From: Ancylostoma caninum
Taxonomy: Eukaryota > Nematoda > Chromadorea > Rhabditida > Ancylostomatidae
Length of the DNA stretch: 64,000 bases
Assembly: GCA_037903475.1 (NCBI GenBank)
Contig: JBAJFG010000573.1
Coordinates: 186,001-250,000 of the forward strand
Direction of reading: 5' to 3'
Positions 55,501 through 64,000 of this stretch are shown here, one piece after another (the stretch's first letter is position 1; the number at the start of each line of letters is the position of its first letter). The notes under the pieces are model-generated. The model saw only the letters and a list, made by a program, of their open reading frames with translations. It did no database searches and was not told the DNA's origin. The position numbers were made by a program, and so were the translations under genes.

Positions 55501-56450
55501 ATGATGTCCGCTCAACTTTCTTCACATAAACGCTTACTAACTCACTTCTCGAGAAAACTTGAGACAGTTCTTACACGTTTTAAAGGGGAAAATCTTGAAT
55601 CTCTGACCGCTAACGAAGATGACTCATCGCTCGCGTACAATAAAGACTGCAGCAGACGTCTCGAAGAAGCGATAGGCGCGATCGAAGCCTGCACTTCGAG
55701 AATTTCGCAACTTTTGAGAGAATACGCTTCCATGCTAGATTCTCTAAAGAACCCGTCCAAAAAGGACTACGACGATTATGACGAGTATGCTACAAGAGTA
55801 GAAGAGGTTCTTTCATCTGCGCTTGACTATCCCATTCTAACTGAAGCTCGTTCGCGTTCCTTCTTGTCCTGTAGTATTGGAAACGCACGCAGGCCCGCGA
55901 ATAGGTCATTCGAGTCCGCGTCAGACACCGACTTAAGGACAAGAAAGCTCGAGCTCCCCACTTTACCAGTGCCCACATTTAGCGGTAATATGTGGGAGTG
56001 GGATAATTTTTGGTCTCTATTTGATGCCAACATTCATTTTCAACCTCTGCCTGAGTTGTTTAAGTTTAACTACTTGTTAAATGCGCTTAAAGGGGATGCG
56101 CATGCGGCAATCAACAAGTTCCAAGTAAGCCCAGAAAACTATGAAAAGGCACTCAACTTTTTAAGAGCCAAATATGGAAATTCTGAAGAGCTAGTCAACC
56201 GACTTATCGACAGAATCGATCGAATGAGTTTGCGTTCGGCTTCGCTTAGAGACCTGAGAGCCCTTTTCGAGGAATTGCAAGTGATTGTGTCCCAGTTGCG
56301 TCAAAAAGGTGAACATGTTGACAGTCAGTGGCTCCAGAAGCAAGTACTGTCCAAGTTCCCAGAGCAACTTCAGCGCAAGTTTTGGAGAAAAAACATGCGA
56401 TGCCTCCAGATACTTCCTTCTCAATGGACACACTTCTGAGATTTCTGGAA
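55501..56450 (+). pseudogene. BEL/Pao gag, 3' end lost
   Basis: The first ATG of the frame is at 55501. Residues up to about 150 are helical. LELPTLPVPTFSGNMWEWDNFW then begins the retrotransposon gag-like domain of BEL/Pao elements (DUF1759 type), continuing through FNYLLNALKGDAHAAI and LRAKYGNSEELV to QVLSKFPEQLQ. A frameshift at an A-run near 56388 moves the reading to the frame that contains FSMDTLLRFLEAEE. After this the zinc-knuckle region expected next is deleted. It reads opposite to the LTRs and envelope. Confidence 0.75.
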
Positions 56451-57180
56451 GCGGAAGAGCTAGGTCTGCCCACGCTAGAGGAGACTACGCTGCGGTTACA
56501 TACCTTTGGCTCAGAGCGAATTCAAGGAGAGCTCTGTCGAAAGGTACCGCTGGAAACATGGGACGAAGATGGGAATCCAATTTCTCTGCAACTGCTTACC
56601 CATAGAATATTGACAAAATCATTGATGCCTCCACCAGTTCTGAAGGAAGACGTGGAATATATCAAGAGGATGAATCTTCCTATAAGACTCAATGAACGTC
56701 AACTTAAGCCTTTGATATTATTAGGCTGTGATCAACTTTGGTCTCTGATTCGCGTAGATCAATCTCAAGTGACTTTGCCATCAGGTCTCCATTTACTTCC
56801 TACACGTTTGGGACACTTACTCACGGGCATTTACATTCGGCACACTGTCCAAGTTTCTCACGAAAACAGAGACATACAGGGCTGAACTGAATGCTGGTCG
56901 CTAGATGCGCGAGTGAATGTGGTATCCACGGACGCTTCATCAGACATTGTGGACGAAAAAGAGTTATGGGCAAGGTATTGGTCACTGGAAGCAGCTGGAA
57001 CGGAAGAATTCGCTGAATCTGAGAAGAATGTGCAATCGGTTATAGACAAACGCGTATGGGACGATTTCAGACAAAATGTGGAGAAAAGAGACGATGGATA
57101 TTACGTCCGTCTTCCTTGGAAGGAATTAACAACCCCTTTACCGGATAACAAGGCTATCGCGTATGGGAGACTAGTCAGCC
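56450..57180 (+). pseudogene. BEL/Pao protease and RT N-terminal fragments
   Basis: TTLRLHTFGSERIQ and LLGCDQLWSLI, then LPSGLHLLPTRLGHLLTG, match the aspartic protease (A17-type) region of BEL/Pao Pol, but its start is deleted. A stop and frameshift follow at about 56883. A second frame (56913-57180) has KELWARYWSLEAAG and YYVRLPWKE...LPDNKAIA, the approach to the RT domain. The reading is cut at the primer-binding site and LTR, before any RT catalytic motif. Confidence 0.75.
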
Positions 57181-57182
57181 AG

Positions 57183-57200
57183 TTCCTGGCCGATGCACCA
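57183..57200 (-). other. primer-binding site, tRNA-Gly type
   Basis: On the minus strand, TGGTGCATCGGCCAGGAA begins directly after the LTR end GTTGCGTTA. It is complementary to the 3' end of a tRNA-Gly(GCC)-type molecule (…CCGATGCA-CCA) with one mismatch. The tRNA end is from general knowledge. Confidence 0.7.
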
Positions 57201-57651
57201 TAACGCAACTCGGGGATACTCGTTTGGGTAACTCGCCCTTGACCAGCACTTTGCTAGCGCCACGCGGATGTTACCTCAAACTTGGGTAAATAAACCTTTT
57301 ATATATTCTTCTAAATATACATACACATTATTAACGAGAAGATAGTAACGTGCAAATAAATGGAATGGACTAATTTACTAAATAAAACTAAATGAGAAAA
57401 ATGATTTAACGGAAAACAATGAGAAGAGAACGCGATGAATGAGCAAGACGCGTTCTCTCTTAGATGCCTTCGCCAGGCAACATTTCCACAGATGTACGCG
57501 AGAGATAACAAGCGAATAACTGCAGAAATCAGTAAATCACATTTCTCACATTTCTAAGCTCAAGAAACGATCAAAGTACAGTACATAGAGCACATCGGAT
57601 CAAAGTAGATCACCAAAATATCGTTCCATTTTTGGGTCGATTTTATCGACA
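57201..57651 (-). repeat. 5' LTR (right)
   Basis: 451 bp. It begins, on the minus strand, TGTCGATAAAATCGACCC at 57651 and ends at 57201 next to the primer-binding site. Confidence 0.9.
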
Positions 57652-57656
57652 CCAAC

Positions 57657-58606
57657 CCTCATGTCCTTACTCCGCAAAAGAGTATCCACTAGCAGTTACT
57701 GAATCTACTCATGAGCTTTGGGGCACCGGTGTCGCCCCACATGAACGCTAATCACGGGAGATTCACAGGACTGGCACCAGGAAAATCTCAGTAGCCGAAA
57801 TTTACTGTACTTGGCGCAGGTGCCGTCCCGGGAAGGCACCTGCACCCAGTAGAGTACATTCGTGGCACCGGCGCGGTGCCACGAATGTACTGTATGCGAT
57901 TCAAAAACATGATGCAAACCGAGACCCAGTTTAGGCACGTTTGAATTACTCGTTTGTACGTGCTCGAATTCTACATATCCTCCTTCTTACATTGTGTATT
58001 GATTGATGCATTTTTCTGTCTCGTTTCTGTGTGTCTGTCTCGACGCTCGCCATCAGTGAAAAAAAAAACTTTGAGGAACTCTTTTGAAGAACGAAGACTA
58101 CTATTTTGAAGTGTCTTTTTTGACTGTTCGTAACCAGCAAGTCAACCATAGGACTCAGGCTCTTCCCTTTCGGAGGGCGTAGGGAAAAAAGGCAGAGTGT
58201 TTACATACGTCTGCTATTTATCTACCTTAAAATTTCCGAAATACACTTAATACTGACTTCAATGACGAATTTTTTAAAATCCCACTTCAAAATCACTTCT
58301 ATCTCTACTGGAAGGTGAATGTTCCAGTCCTGTCTTGCTCATTCCACCATTGGCATTGTTTTTCATATTTGCGAAATCCATCTCTCATCATATTTTCCGT
58401 TTTTTACTGCCACCTTCTGTTTCCTTCCTGTTCGCGTGCACTATGACTTCCAATATTTTTTGTGCTCTTTTGCTTTTCCGGTACTATTGTACTTTTTTCC
58501 CTTGTTTTTGCTTTTCTGGTTCTATTATACTTCACCGCCCAACTGTGGACCTTAGCGATATCGACCCCCTAACCAAAAACCATGCATTTCTCTGAAAACT
58601 TGCAGA
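57657..58606. other. no gene recognised; strong hairpins at 57815-57890
   Basis: AGGTGCCGTCCCGGGAAGGCACCT is a hairpin. ACATTCGTGGCACCG-GCG-CGGTGCCACGAATGT (57856-57888) is a 15-bp perfect stem with a 3-base loop. The rest is pyrimidine-rich without supported coding. Confidence 0.5.
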
Positions 58607-58833
58607 CAGTGGGCAGCAATGGCGGTGGCCCATTCGCGGCGTGCCGGGATCGGTGTCGTCGCCGCCGGAATGCTATTTCTAGGGTCTTTTCTTCCCGATT
58701 TGCTCGGAAATCCTTAAAGTCGGGTAGAAAAGCTGCTAGAAATTGTATAACAGCAGCAGAACGCACAGGTTACAGGTGCAGTTGCGCGACGTCCTCTAGG
58801 CCGCAGATGGGCCAACGCCATTGACGTCCACTG
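58607..58833. mobile_element. palindromic MITE, family M1 copy B
   Basis: CAGTGGGCAGCAATGGCGGT at the left and ACGCCATTGACGTCCACTG at the right, with the GGCCGCAGATGGGCC phrase of copy A (1120-1390). 227 bp, followed by TA at the right. Confidence 0.75.
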
Positions 58834-60384
58834 TACATAGACAATCTGAGAACCTGCTCATGAAGATCATACTCATTTCAAACGGTAATATCGACTTTGT
58901 TGTTTTTATGGATTTTTCCAAACTTTGCTCACATCTCAAATCTCTCTGAAAAAGTGCAGATAGAGGTTTTAGAACGAATATAGCCGCAGTTTGCATTATA
59001 GTCTCCGTATCGTTGATATTTTACAGATTTCTCTGTGTATGGCGATGTGGTTTCCGACTTTACAGGAGTTCTCCCCATCATGTCGACCTTTCTTTTGGAA
59101 TCTCTATCATAATTTTTACTAACACCTTCGGAAACCCTCGTATTTATTTAAATTTACAGAGAAATCAAAAAGGAGGTCCACGCATAGGAAAAAATCGATG
59201 AAATGATATAAAATCGATGCTATTATGTAAAGTGAATATGATATTCGTGATCAGCACCTCGGATTACATCTGTAGGAAGTTTTCAGAGAAAATCATGGTT
59301 TGTTGTCAGTTGGGCGGCTGAAGTACAATTTGTTCGAATACTGGTTGCTTGATGTTAAAAATGGCTTGTCCAACCGGTTGGAATGTAAGCTTGAAACTCA
59401 AAATATTAGACGTGAGAATTGTCATGGTTCACGCCACGATAATTTTCACACATATATGAAGTACCTTCAAGGCCCGTGTAATTGGCGTAACTAAAGAACA
59501 TTTCGCGTGCAGATATTGATTCGGTGACTTTGTCAATGTATTTCCAACGTTTTACTGTGCTCACGCTTTTATTCATGTCCAGAAAACGCCAGTGGCCACG
59601 TCGGAACGAGACGCATGAAAATAGGTAAAATCAATGGATCGATTATGGTCATACACAAACTCTGATAACTGTAACTAACTGCACGAACGCAGCCCGAATG
59701 ACGTAATGGTTCAAGAAGACACCCTAGCAGCAACTGTTACCTGCTGCTACCATCCTCCCTTCAATTTCTGCCATCCCACAGCAACTGCTACTCATGAGAC
59801 GAAATCTTGAGCAGCAGTCGAGGGAAGGATGGCAGCAATTGGGAACATTTGCTGCAAGGGGTTCCTCCAACCGTTACGCTGATCGGACTACGTTAGAGAA
59901 GAGTTAGTTAGTAGAAGAACTAGTAAAGGATCCGTGGAGATGGAAAAGGTCATGGGGAAGATCAGCCCGGACGCCATCTCGCATTTCATCAGAGGCCCCC
60001 TTCAAACGAGAAACCACATGCTTTAGCGTGTTTTCCGCAAAATTCCAACTTTTTAGCTTTCACAAACATTGGATCCCCTATGTGCACATTCCAGGGGTGG
60101 TAGTAATTAGGTCAAAAGTGGAAATTAATAGATAACTTTAAGTGGCATCTAAGTCCGACTTAACATTTCTGATTTGGAGGAAATTAGCAGGCAATCGTCA
60201 CACATATAACACGAAATATCAAGTTCAAAACACTCGCTTTCATGGGGAACTGATCACTCGGCCGTTGGCCTACAATCTGGCATCACAACCTTTGAACCAC
60301 AGTGCGCATATTTCTGTTATTAAACGATGTTCATCTTTAACCATAGGGTTCCATGGAACAATGCAAAAACCCATAACATCACAG
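58834..60384. other. no gene recognised; 117-bp-repeat-like fragments and a palindrome
   Basis: 58840-58990 and 59190-59280 contain phrases like those of the 117-bp arrays (AAAAATCGATGAAATGATAT, GATATTCGTGATCAGCACCT). 59717-59876 is an imperfect palindrome of about 160 bp with arms around GCAGCAACTGTTACCTGCTG and GGAAGGATGGCAGCAATTGG. Nothing coding is supported. Confidence 0.45.
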
Positions 60385-60452
60385 GAATCGAACCTTTGGC
60401 TACGCTCGCATAACCGCGCGTACTTACCACTGCACCACCAACTGCACAGTGA
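60385..60452 (-). pseudogene. tRNA-like relic or SINE head
   Basis: The minus strand reads GGTGGTGCAGTGGTAAGTAC and later AAAGGTTCGATTCCTGTGAT, fitting A-box and B-box promoters at about the right spacing. A clean anticodon arm and acceptor stem cannot be drawn. Confidence 0.45.
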
Positions 60453-60921
60453 AGTGCGCTCCCGTTTCATGCCGATAAAACGAGTTCAGTTGAATTCCTA
60501 GGAACATATACTTCCGGGTATCGATTGCGGATTTCTACAAAATGTGTGACCTTGCGCACGTTTCGCTTCTTGTCCATTCGATTCTTTGGTGAGCTTACCA
60601 AAAGATACTCATCAAGTGTCGTAAACTTCAAAACTGCAAGGATGGCTCGTGTTCGGGTTCCACGTAGGATCGTGACTGCTCGTCCCTCTTGGCAGAACCA
60701 AGACCGTGCATGAAGCCAACCAGGGATTGATTACACCCTATCTACCCCATACTCTCTCTAATACTAAATTGATCCAAGTTAAGGTCTCTCGACCTTCCTA
60801 TTAGCAGTTGTATGAAAAGCCAACCGCTAAAGTATTGTTTGAGGATTCCTGCATATTAGTGACTAAGGATGATTTACCGCTCAACTCTCAGTTTGAGATA
60901 GGCATAGCAATTGTCACCTAA

Positions 60922-60954
60922 CTCTTCTTCTTCTTCTTCTTCTTCTTCTTCTTC
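60922..60954 (-). repeat. (GAA)n tail of the RTE element
   Basis: (CTT)n on the plus strand, directly abutting the stop codon of the RTE ORF. It serves as the simple-repeat 3' tail typical of RTE-type LINEs. Confidence 0.75.
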
Positions 60955-63943
60955 AGCGTTTGTCCCGTTTAGTCGCGGGGTCCGCTCTAGAGGTCTGTTG
61001 ACGCCATTTGGCCCTATCGCGCGCTTGGTCCGGGTGGATACCAGCTAGCTTAAGATCGGCATGGAGTGTGTCAAGCCAGCGTTGCTTTGGTCGACCTTTA
61101 GGCCGTTTGCCGGAGACTTCGAGATCAAAGCCGACTTTGCGGACGGTTCCTTCCTCGGCACGCAGAACGTGGCCATACCATCGCAGACGAATTTCGCGAA
61201 GTTTATCAGATATCGCCGCAACGCCAAACCGATTTCTGATGTCCTCGTTGCAGATTCGATCGAGCCGCGTTACTCCAGCCATCCAGCGAAGCATCTTCAT
61301 CTCCATAGCGCTGAGGCGACGTTCTACTTCCTTGGTTGCGGGCCAACATTCGGCGCCATAGAGAGCAACGGGACGGATGACGGTACGATAGATCTTCGAT
61401 TTCAGTCGGTCCGGGATCTTCTTGTCACACAGAACACCGGTCAACGAGCGCCACTTTCCCCATGCGGAATTAACTCGGGCTACAACTTCATGATAAAGGC
61501 TACCGTCAGATGAAATTCCTGACCCAAGGTACTTGAACACTTCCGTTCTCGGTAATTGTGCGCCGTCTACGCTTATGGTACCGGGCTGATCCACGCTGGT
61601 TGTTAAGTACTCTGTCTTCCTGACGTTAAGACGTAGGCCGAAGCGTGCAAGTTGGTCACTCCAAGCCTGTGTCAGCCGCTCGAGTTCTTGCCTGTCTTCA
61701 GACGCGAGCATGACGTCGTCTGCGTACAACAAGGTCCATGGCGTGGGTTTCTGCAGATCCCGTGTTACAACATCCATCACCACAATGAAGAGGAGCGGGG
61801 ACAGAGCAGAGCCTTGGTGCACACCAACGGAAATGGGGAAATCCGTAGACATGCCAGCAGCCGCCTGCACGTGACTTCTTGGACTGGTGTAAAGAATCCG
61901 CACCCATTCGATAAGTTCTTCAGGAACGCCATGCTGCCGAAGAGCGTACCAGATGACTTCATGGGGCACGCGGTCAAATGCCTTTTCTAGGTCAAGGAAG
62001 GCGAGATGCAGCGGCTTTTGTTTCTCACGGTGCTTCTCAACCAAGAGACGTGCAGCATGTATGGCATCAGTGGTGCCGCACCCAGCTACAAATCCGCACT
62101 GGTTAGCGGAGAGCCGCACGATATCGCGAATCCTGCGGTCAATGACATGCTCAAAAACCTTCATGGTATGGGACAGCAGGCGGATAGGTCGGTAGTTAGC
62201 GCAGTCAGCGGGACTGCCTTTGCGCTTCCATATCGGGATTGTGGTGCTCCGCTGCCATTCCGAGGGCACTATCTTCTCCGCCACTATCTGGTTAAAGAAC
62301 CTCGCCAGCCATTCAGCAGATCCCCAGCATTGCGACTTCCATAGATCCACTGCCACGTCATCGGGACCAGTCACTTTATGTGACATCATTCGCTTCAGCG
62401 CTGCCTCCGTCTCCTCGGTAGTGATTGCCTGCACGGGCCCGTAGGTTGGCGATACATAGGGAATAGGTGGATGGGCGAATTCCTCCGTCGAGACATTCTC
62501 GAAGTAATCACGCCATCGCTTCATTGCCTTCCTGCGGTCCATTAGAAGGTGGCCATGCTCGTCGTTGACGCCATGGAACTTTTCGATATCTTCCATCTGA
62601 CGTTTACGAGATTTCGCGAGCCGGTATATGAGCCGTTCGCCTTCCTTCGTGTCTAGCTTCTTTTCGACATCCGCGTAATGTGCGGCTTTCACCACCGCTA
62701 CCGCCTTTTTCGCTGCTCTCTTCGCTTCGCAGTATTTACGCCAGCGGTCGTCTGTCTTGCTGTCCAGGAAGGCATGGTACATGCGCTTCTTCTCCCGAAC
62801 CCTCGACTTCACTTCGTCCGTCCATAGCCAAGGTTGCTTGTCGGTCTTCCTTCGACCTGGTTTAGTCGCACCAAGTTCAGACCGCGCTGCCTCTACGACC
62901 ACATCTGCTGCTTTCCGCCAAGTTTCCTCAACACTAGTTACAGGCGGTAGCTGAATGCGAGATATGACCGCGGCCTCTTTCTGCTTCAGTTTCCACCACT
63001 TGATTCGAGCTGGTCCGCATCTCTCCTCGTACTTCCTCTTCGGTGGAGTGATTTTCAACGAACAGATCAGTGGCCGATGTTGTGTCGCTACTGTCTCATA
63101 CGGCACGACTTTCACGTCCGTGACCAGCTTTCGATCTTGACGACGCAAAAGTACATAGTCGATCTGTGTCTTCGTATTGCCGCTATAGAAGGAAACAAGA
63201 TGAGACGTACGTTTTTGAAACCATGTGTTCGTTACGACGAGGTTGTGAGACTCGGCGTACTCCAGAATACGTTCACCGTCTTCGTTACGTGTACCGTAGC
63301 CGAACCCACCATGACAACTGTAATCGCTCCTCGTTTCTCCCACGTGACCATTGAGGTCTCCCGCAACGACAAGAGTATCCTCCTTCGGCACCTCTGCTGT
63401 CTTCTCATCAAGCAACGCCCAGAAGTCGTCCTTGATACGCTCAGAACAGCCAGTTTGCGGAGCGTATGCCGAGAAGAAGTGGAGCCGCAGTTCAACAGTG
63501 GCGATGACAATTTTCATAAGCCGATCGTCGAAACGCTGGACTTCTGCTATTGCGTCTCGGTAGCGTTCTGAGACTACGACTCCGACGCCACTTCTGGTAC
63601 CTGCGCTGCCATGGTAAATGAGTTTGTAGCCACATCCTATGTCCTTCGACTTACTGCCTGACCATCTCGTCTCCTGAACCGCGCATATGTCGATTCTTCT
63701 GCGCTCTAGTGCGGCTGCTAACTCGCACGAGCGACCTGTCAACGTGCCGACGTTCAAAGTCGCAATTCGCGTCTTGGCTACGTTGTCCTCCTTAACGACT
63801 CGCCTGCTTGCCCCCCGATGCCGCCGTTCGCGAAGCATCGGGGACCCTCGCATACTTTTCACACTAACCGGGCCCCGAAAGTGCGCGTCGACTCCCGTGT
63901 ACGCCGTAGTTTTCTTCTCAGGCACTATTGACGTCATAACCAT
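60953..63943 (-). CDS. RTE-type LINE ORF: APE endonuclease plus reverse transcriptase, open throughout
   Basis: 996 codons from ATG at 63943. The endonuclease at about residues 58-300 carries TLNVGTL (N), CAVQETRW (E), SAYAPQTG, VVAGDLNGHVG, KTQIDYVL (D) and ATQHRPL (H). A basic linker follows (CGPARIKWWKLKQKEA). RT: IPIWKRKGSPADCANYRPIR, FLDLEKAFDRVP with the first catalytic D, GVHQGSALSPLLF, then LLYADDVML with the catalytic pair. The C-terminal thumb ends KRDKR next to the (GAA)n tail. All metal-binding and catalytic residues I can check are present and there is no stop. The protein nicks target DNA and copies its RNA there. The 5' UTR runs off the window. Two broken relatives lie at 21140-22800 and 28666-30985. 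Confidence 0.92.
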   Translation of the reverse strand: MVMTSIVPEKKTTAYTGVDAHFRGPVSVKSMRGSPMLRERRHRGASRRVVKEDNVAKTRIATLNVGTLTGRSCELAAALERRRIDICAVQETRWSGSKSKDIGCGYKLIYHGSAGTRSGVGVVVSERYRDAIAEVQRFDDRLMKIVIATVELRLHFFSAYAPQTGCSERIKDDFWALLDEKTAEVPKEDTLVVAGDLNGHVGETRSDYSCHGGFGYGTRNEDGERILEYAESHNLVVTNTWFQKRTSHLVSFYSGNTKTQIDYVLLRRQDRKLVTDVKVVPYETVATQHRPLICSLKITPPKRKYEERCGPARIKWWKLKQKEAAVISRIQLPPVTSVEETWRKAADVVVEAARSELGATKPGRRKTDKQPWLWTDEVKSRVREKKRMYHAFLDSKTDDRWRKYCEAKRAAKKAVAVVKAAHYADVEKKLDTKEGERLIYRLAKSRKRQMEDIEKFHGVNDEHGHLLMDRRKAMKRWRDYFENVSTEEFAHPPIPYVSPTYGPVQAITTEETEAALKRMMSHKVTGPDDVAVDLWKSQCWGSAEWLARFFNQIVAEKIVPSEWQRSTTIPIWKRKGSPADCANYRPIRLLSHTMKVFEHVIDRRIRDIVRLSANQCGFVAGCGTTDAIHAARLLVEKHREKQKPLHLAFLDLEKAFDRVPHEVIWYALRQHGVPEELIEWVRILYTSPRSHVQAAAGMSTDFPISVGVHQGSALSPLLFIVVMDVVTRDLQKPTPWTLLYADDVMLASEDRQELERLTQAWSDQLARFGLRLNVRKTEYLTTSVDQPGTISVDGAQLPRTEVFKYLGSGISSDGSLYHEVVARVNSAWGKWRSLTGVLCDKKIPDRLKSKIYRTVIRPVALYGAECWPATKEVERRLSAMEMKMLRWMAGVTRLDRICNEDIRNRFGVAAISDKLREIRLRWYGHVLRAEEGTVRKVGFDLEVSGKRPKGRPKQRWLDTLHADLKLAGIHPDQARDRAKWRQQTSRADPATKRDKR

Positions 63944-64000
63944 ACGACGTGACGTGGGTCTTCTTCGGCCGGCCTGTCACCACGGCCTGTCGCCGGCATT

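Larger units (their letters stand above)
51146..57656 (-). mobile_element. BEL/Pao-type LTR retrotransposon with inverted gag-pol segment
   Basis: Two 451-bp LTRs (51151-51601 and 57201-57651) are flanked by CCAAC (51146-51150 and 57652-57656), the 5-bp target duplication. Orientation is minus. LTRs read TGTCGATAAAATCG...GTTGCGTTA. A primer-binding site (57183-57200) follows the right LTR, and a purine-rich GGAGGCCGGAG lies just before the left LTR. Envelope and a 3' ORF are also minus. Gag, protease and the start of RT (55501-57180) are plus-strand and broken off in RT. RNase H and integrase are absent. The LTRs differ at roughly 20 sites, so the insertion is not recent. Confidence 0.85.

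Overview
The window looks like nuclear DNA of a strongylid (hookworm-like) nematode. The reasons are small introns ending in TTTTCAG-type acceptors, mariner, RTE, Penelope-like and BEL/Pao elements of nematode type, and many AT-rich intergenic stretches. The species call is inference. No bacterial gene, operon, CRISPR array or intact tRNA gene was seen. All exon and element borders were placed by eye.

Host gene. One host gene is recognisable: a Dispatched (CHE-14-like) 12-TM RND/SSD protein on the plus strand from about 4.6 to 39.3 kb. Fourteen exons join with matching phases into one 668-codon reading frame ending in a stop at 39326-39328. The exons lie in islands (4.6-5.7, 11.0-11.8, 25.1 and 38.0-39.3 kb), and the introns between them are packed with mobile elements. 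The N-terminus was not found.

Intronic and flanking repeats, 1-51 kb. These include four mariner-type elements (7096-7976, 34140-35033, 45528-46403, 49116-50366). There are dead Penelope-like element (PLE) pieces at 11.8, 28.5, 35.2-36.2 and 42.1-43.2 kb, and PLE-end-like repeats with hammerhead-like motifs at 23.4-24.1 kb. Three RTE-type LINE copies are broken (21.1-22.8, 28.7-31.0 and 31.5-33.0 kb). A 60-bp minisatellite family occurs at five places, one of them with a 238-bp higher-order period. A 117-bp tandem repeat occurs as two arrays in opposite orientation. Many palindromic or TIR-bearing non-autonomous elements are also present, including a TTAA-flanked family and an element with clustered GGGCTGACCGCG subterminal repeats.

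51.1-57.7 kb holds a BEL/Pao LTR retrotransposon with 451-bp LTRs and a 5-bp target duplication. LTR ends, a tRNA-Gly primer-binding site, envelope and a 3' ORF all read on the minus strand. The gag-protease-RT segment reads on the plus strand and is cut off inside RT, so the element is internally inverted and deleted.

58.6-64 kb holds a MITE copy, a tRNA-like relic and a 996-codon RTE-type endonuclease-reverse transcriptase ORF without interruption (60953-63943, minus) whose 5' end runs off the window.
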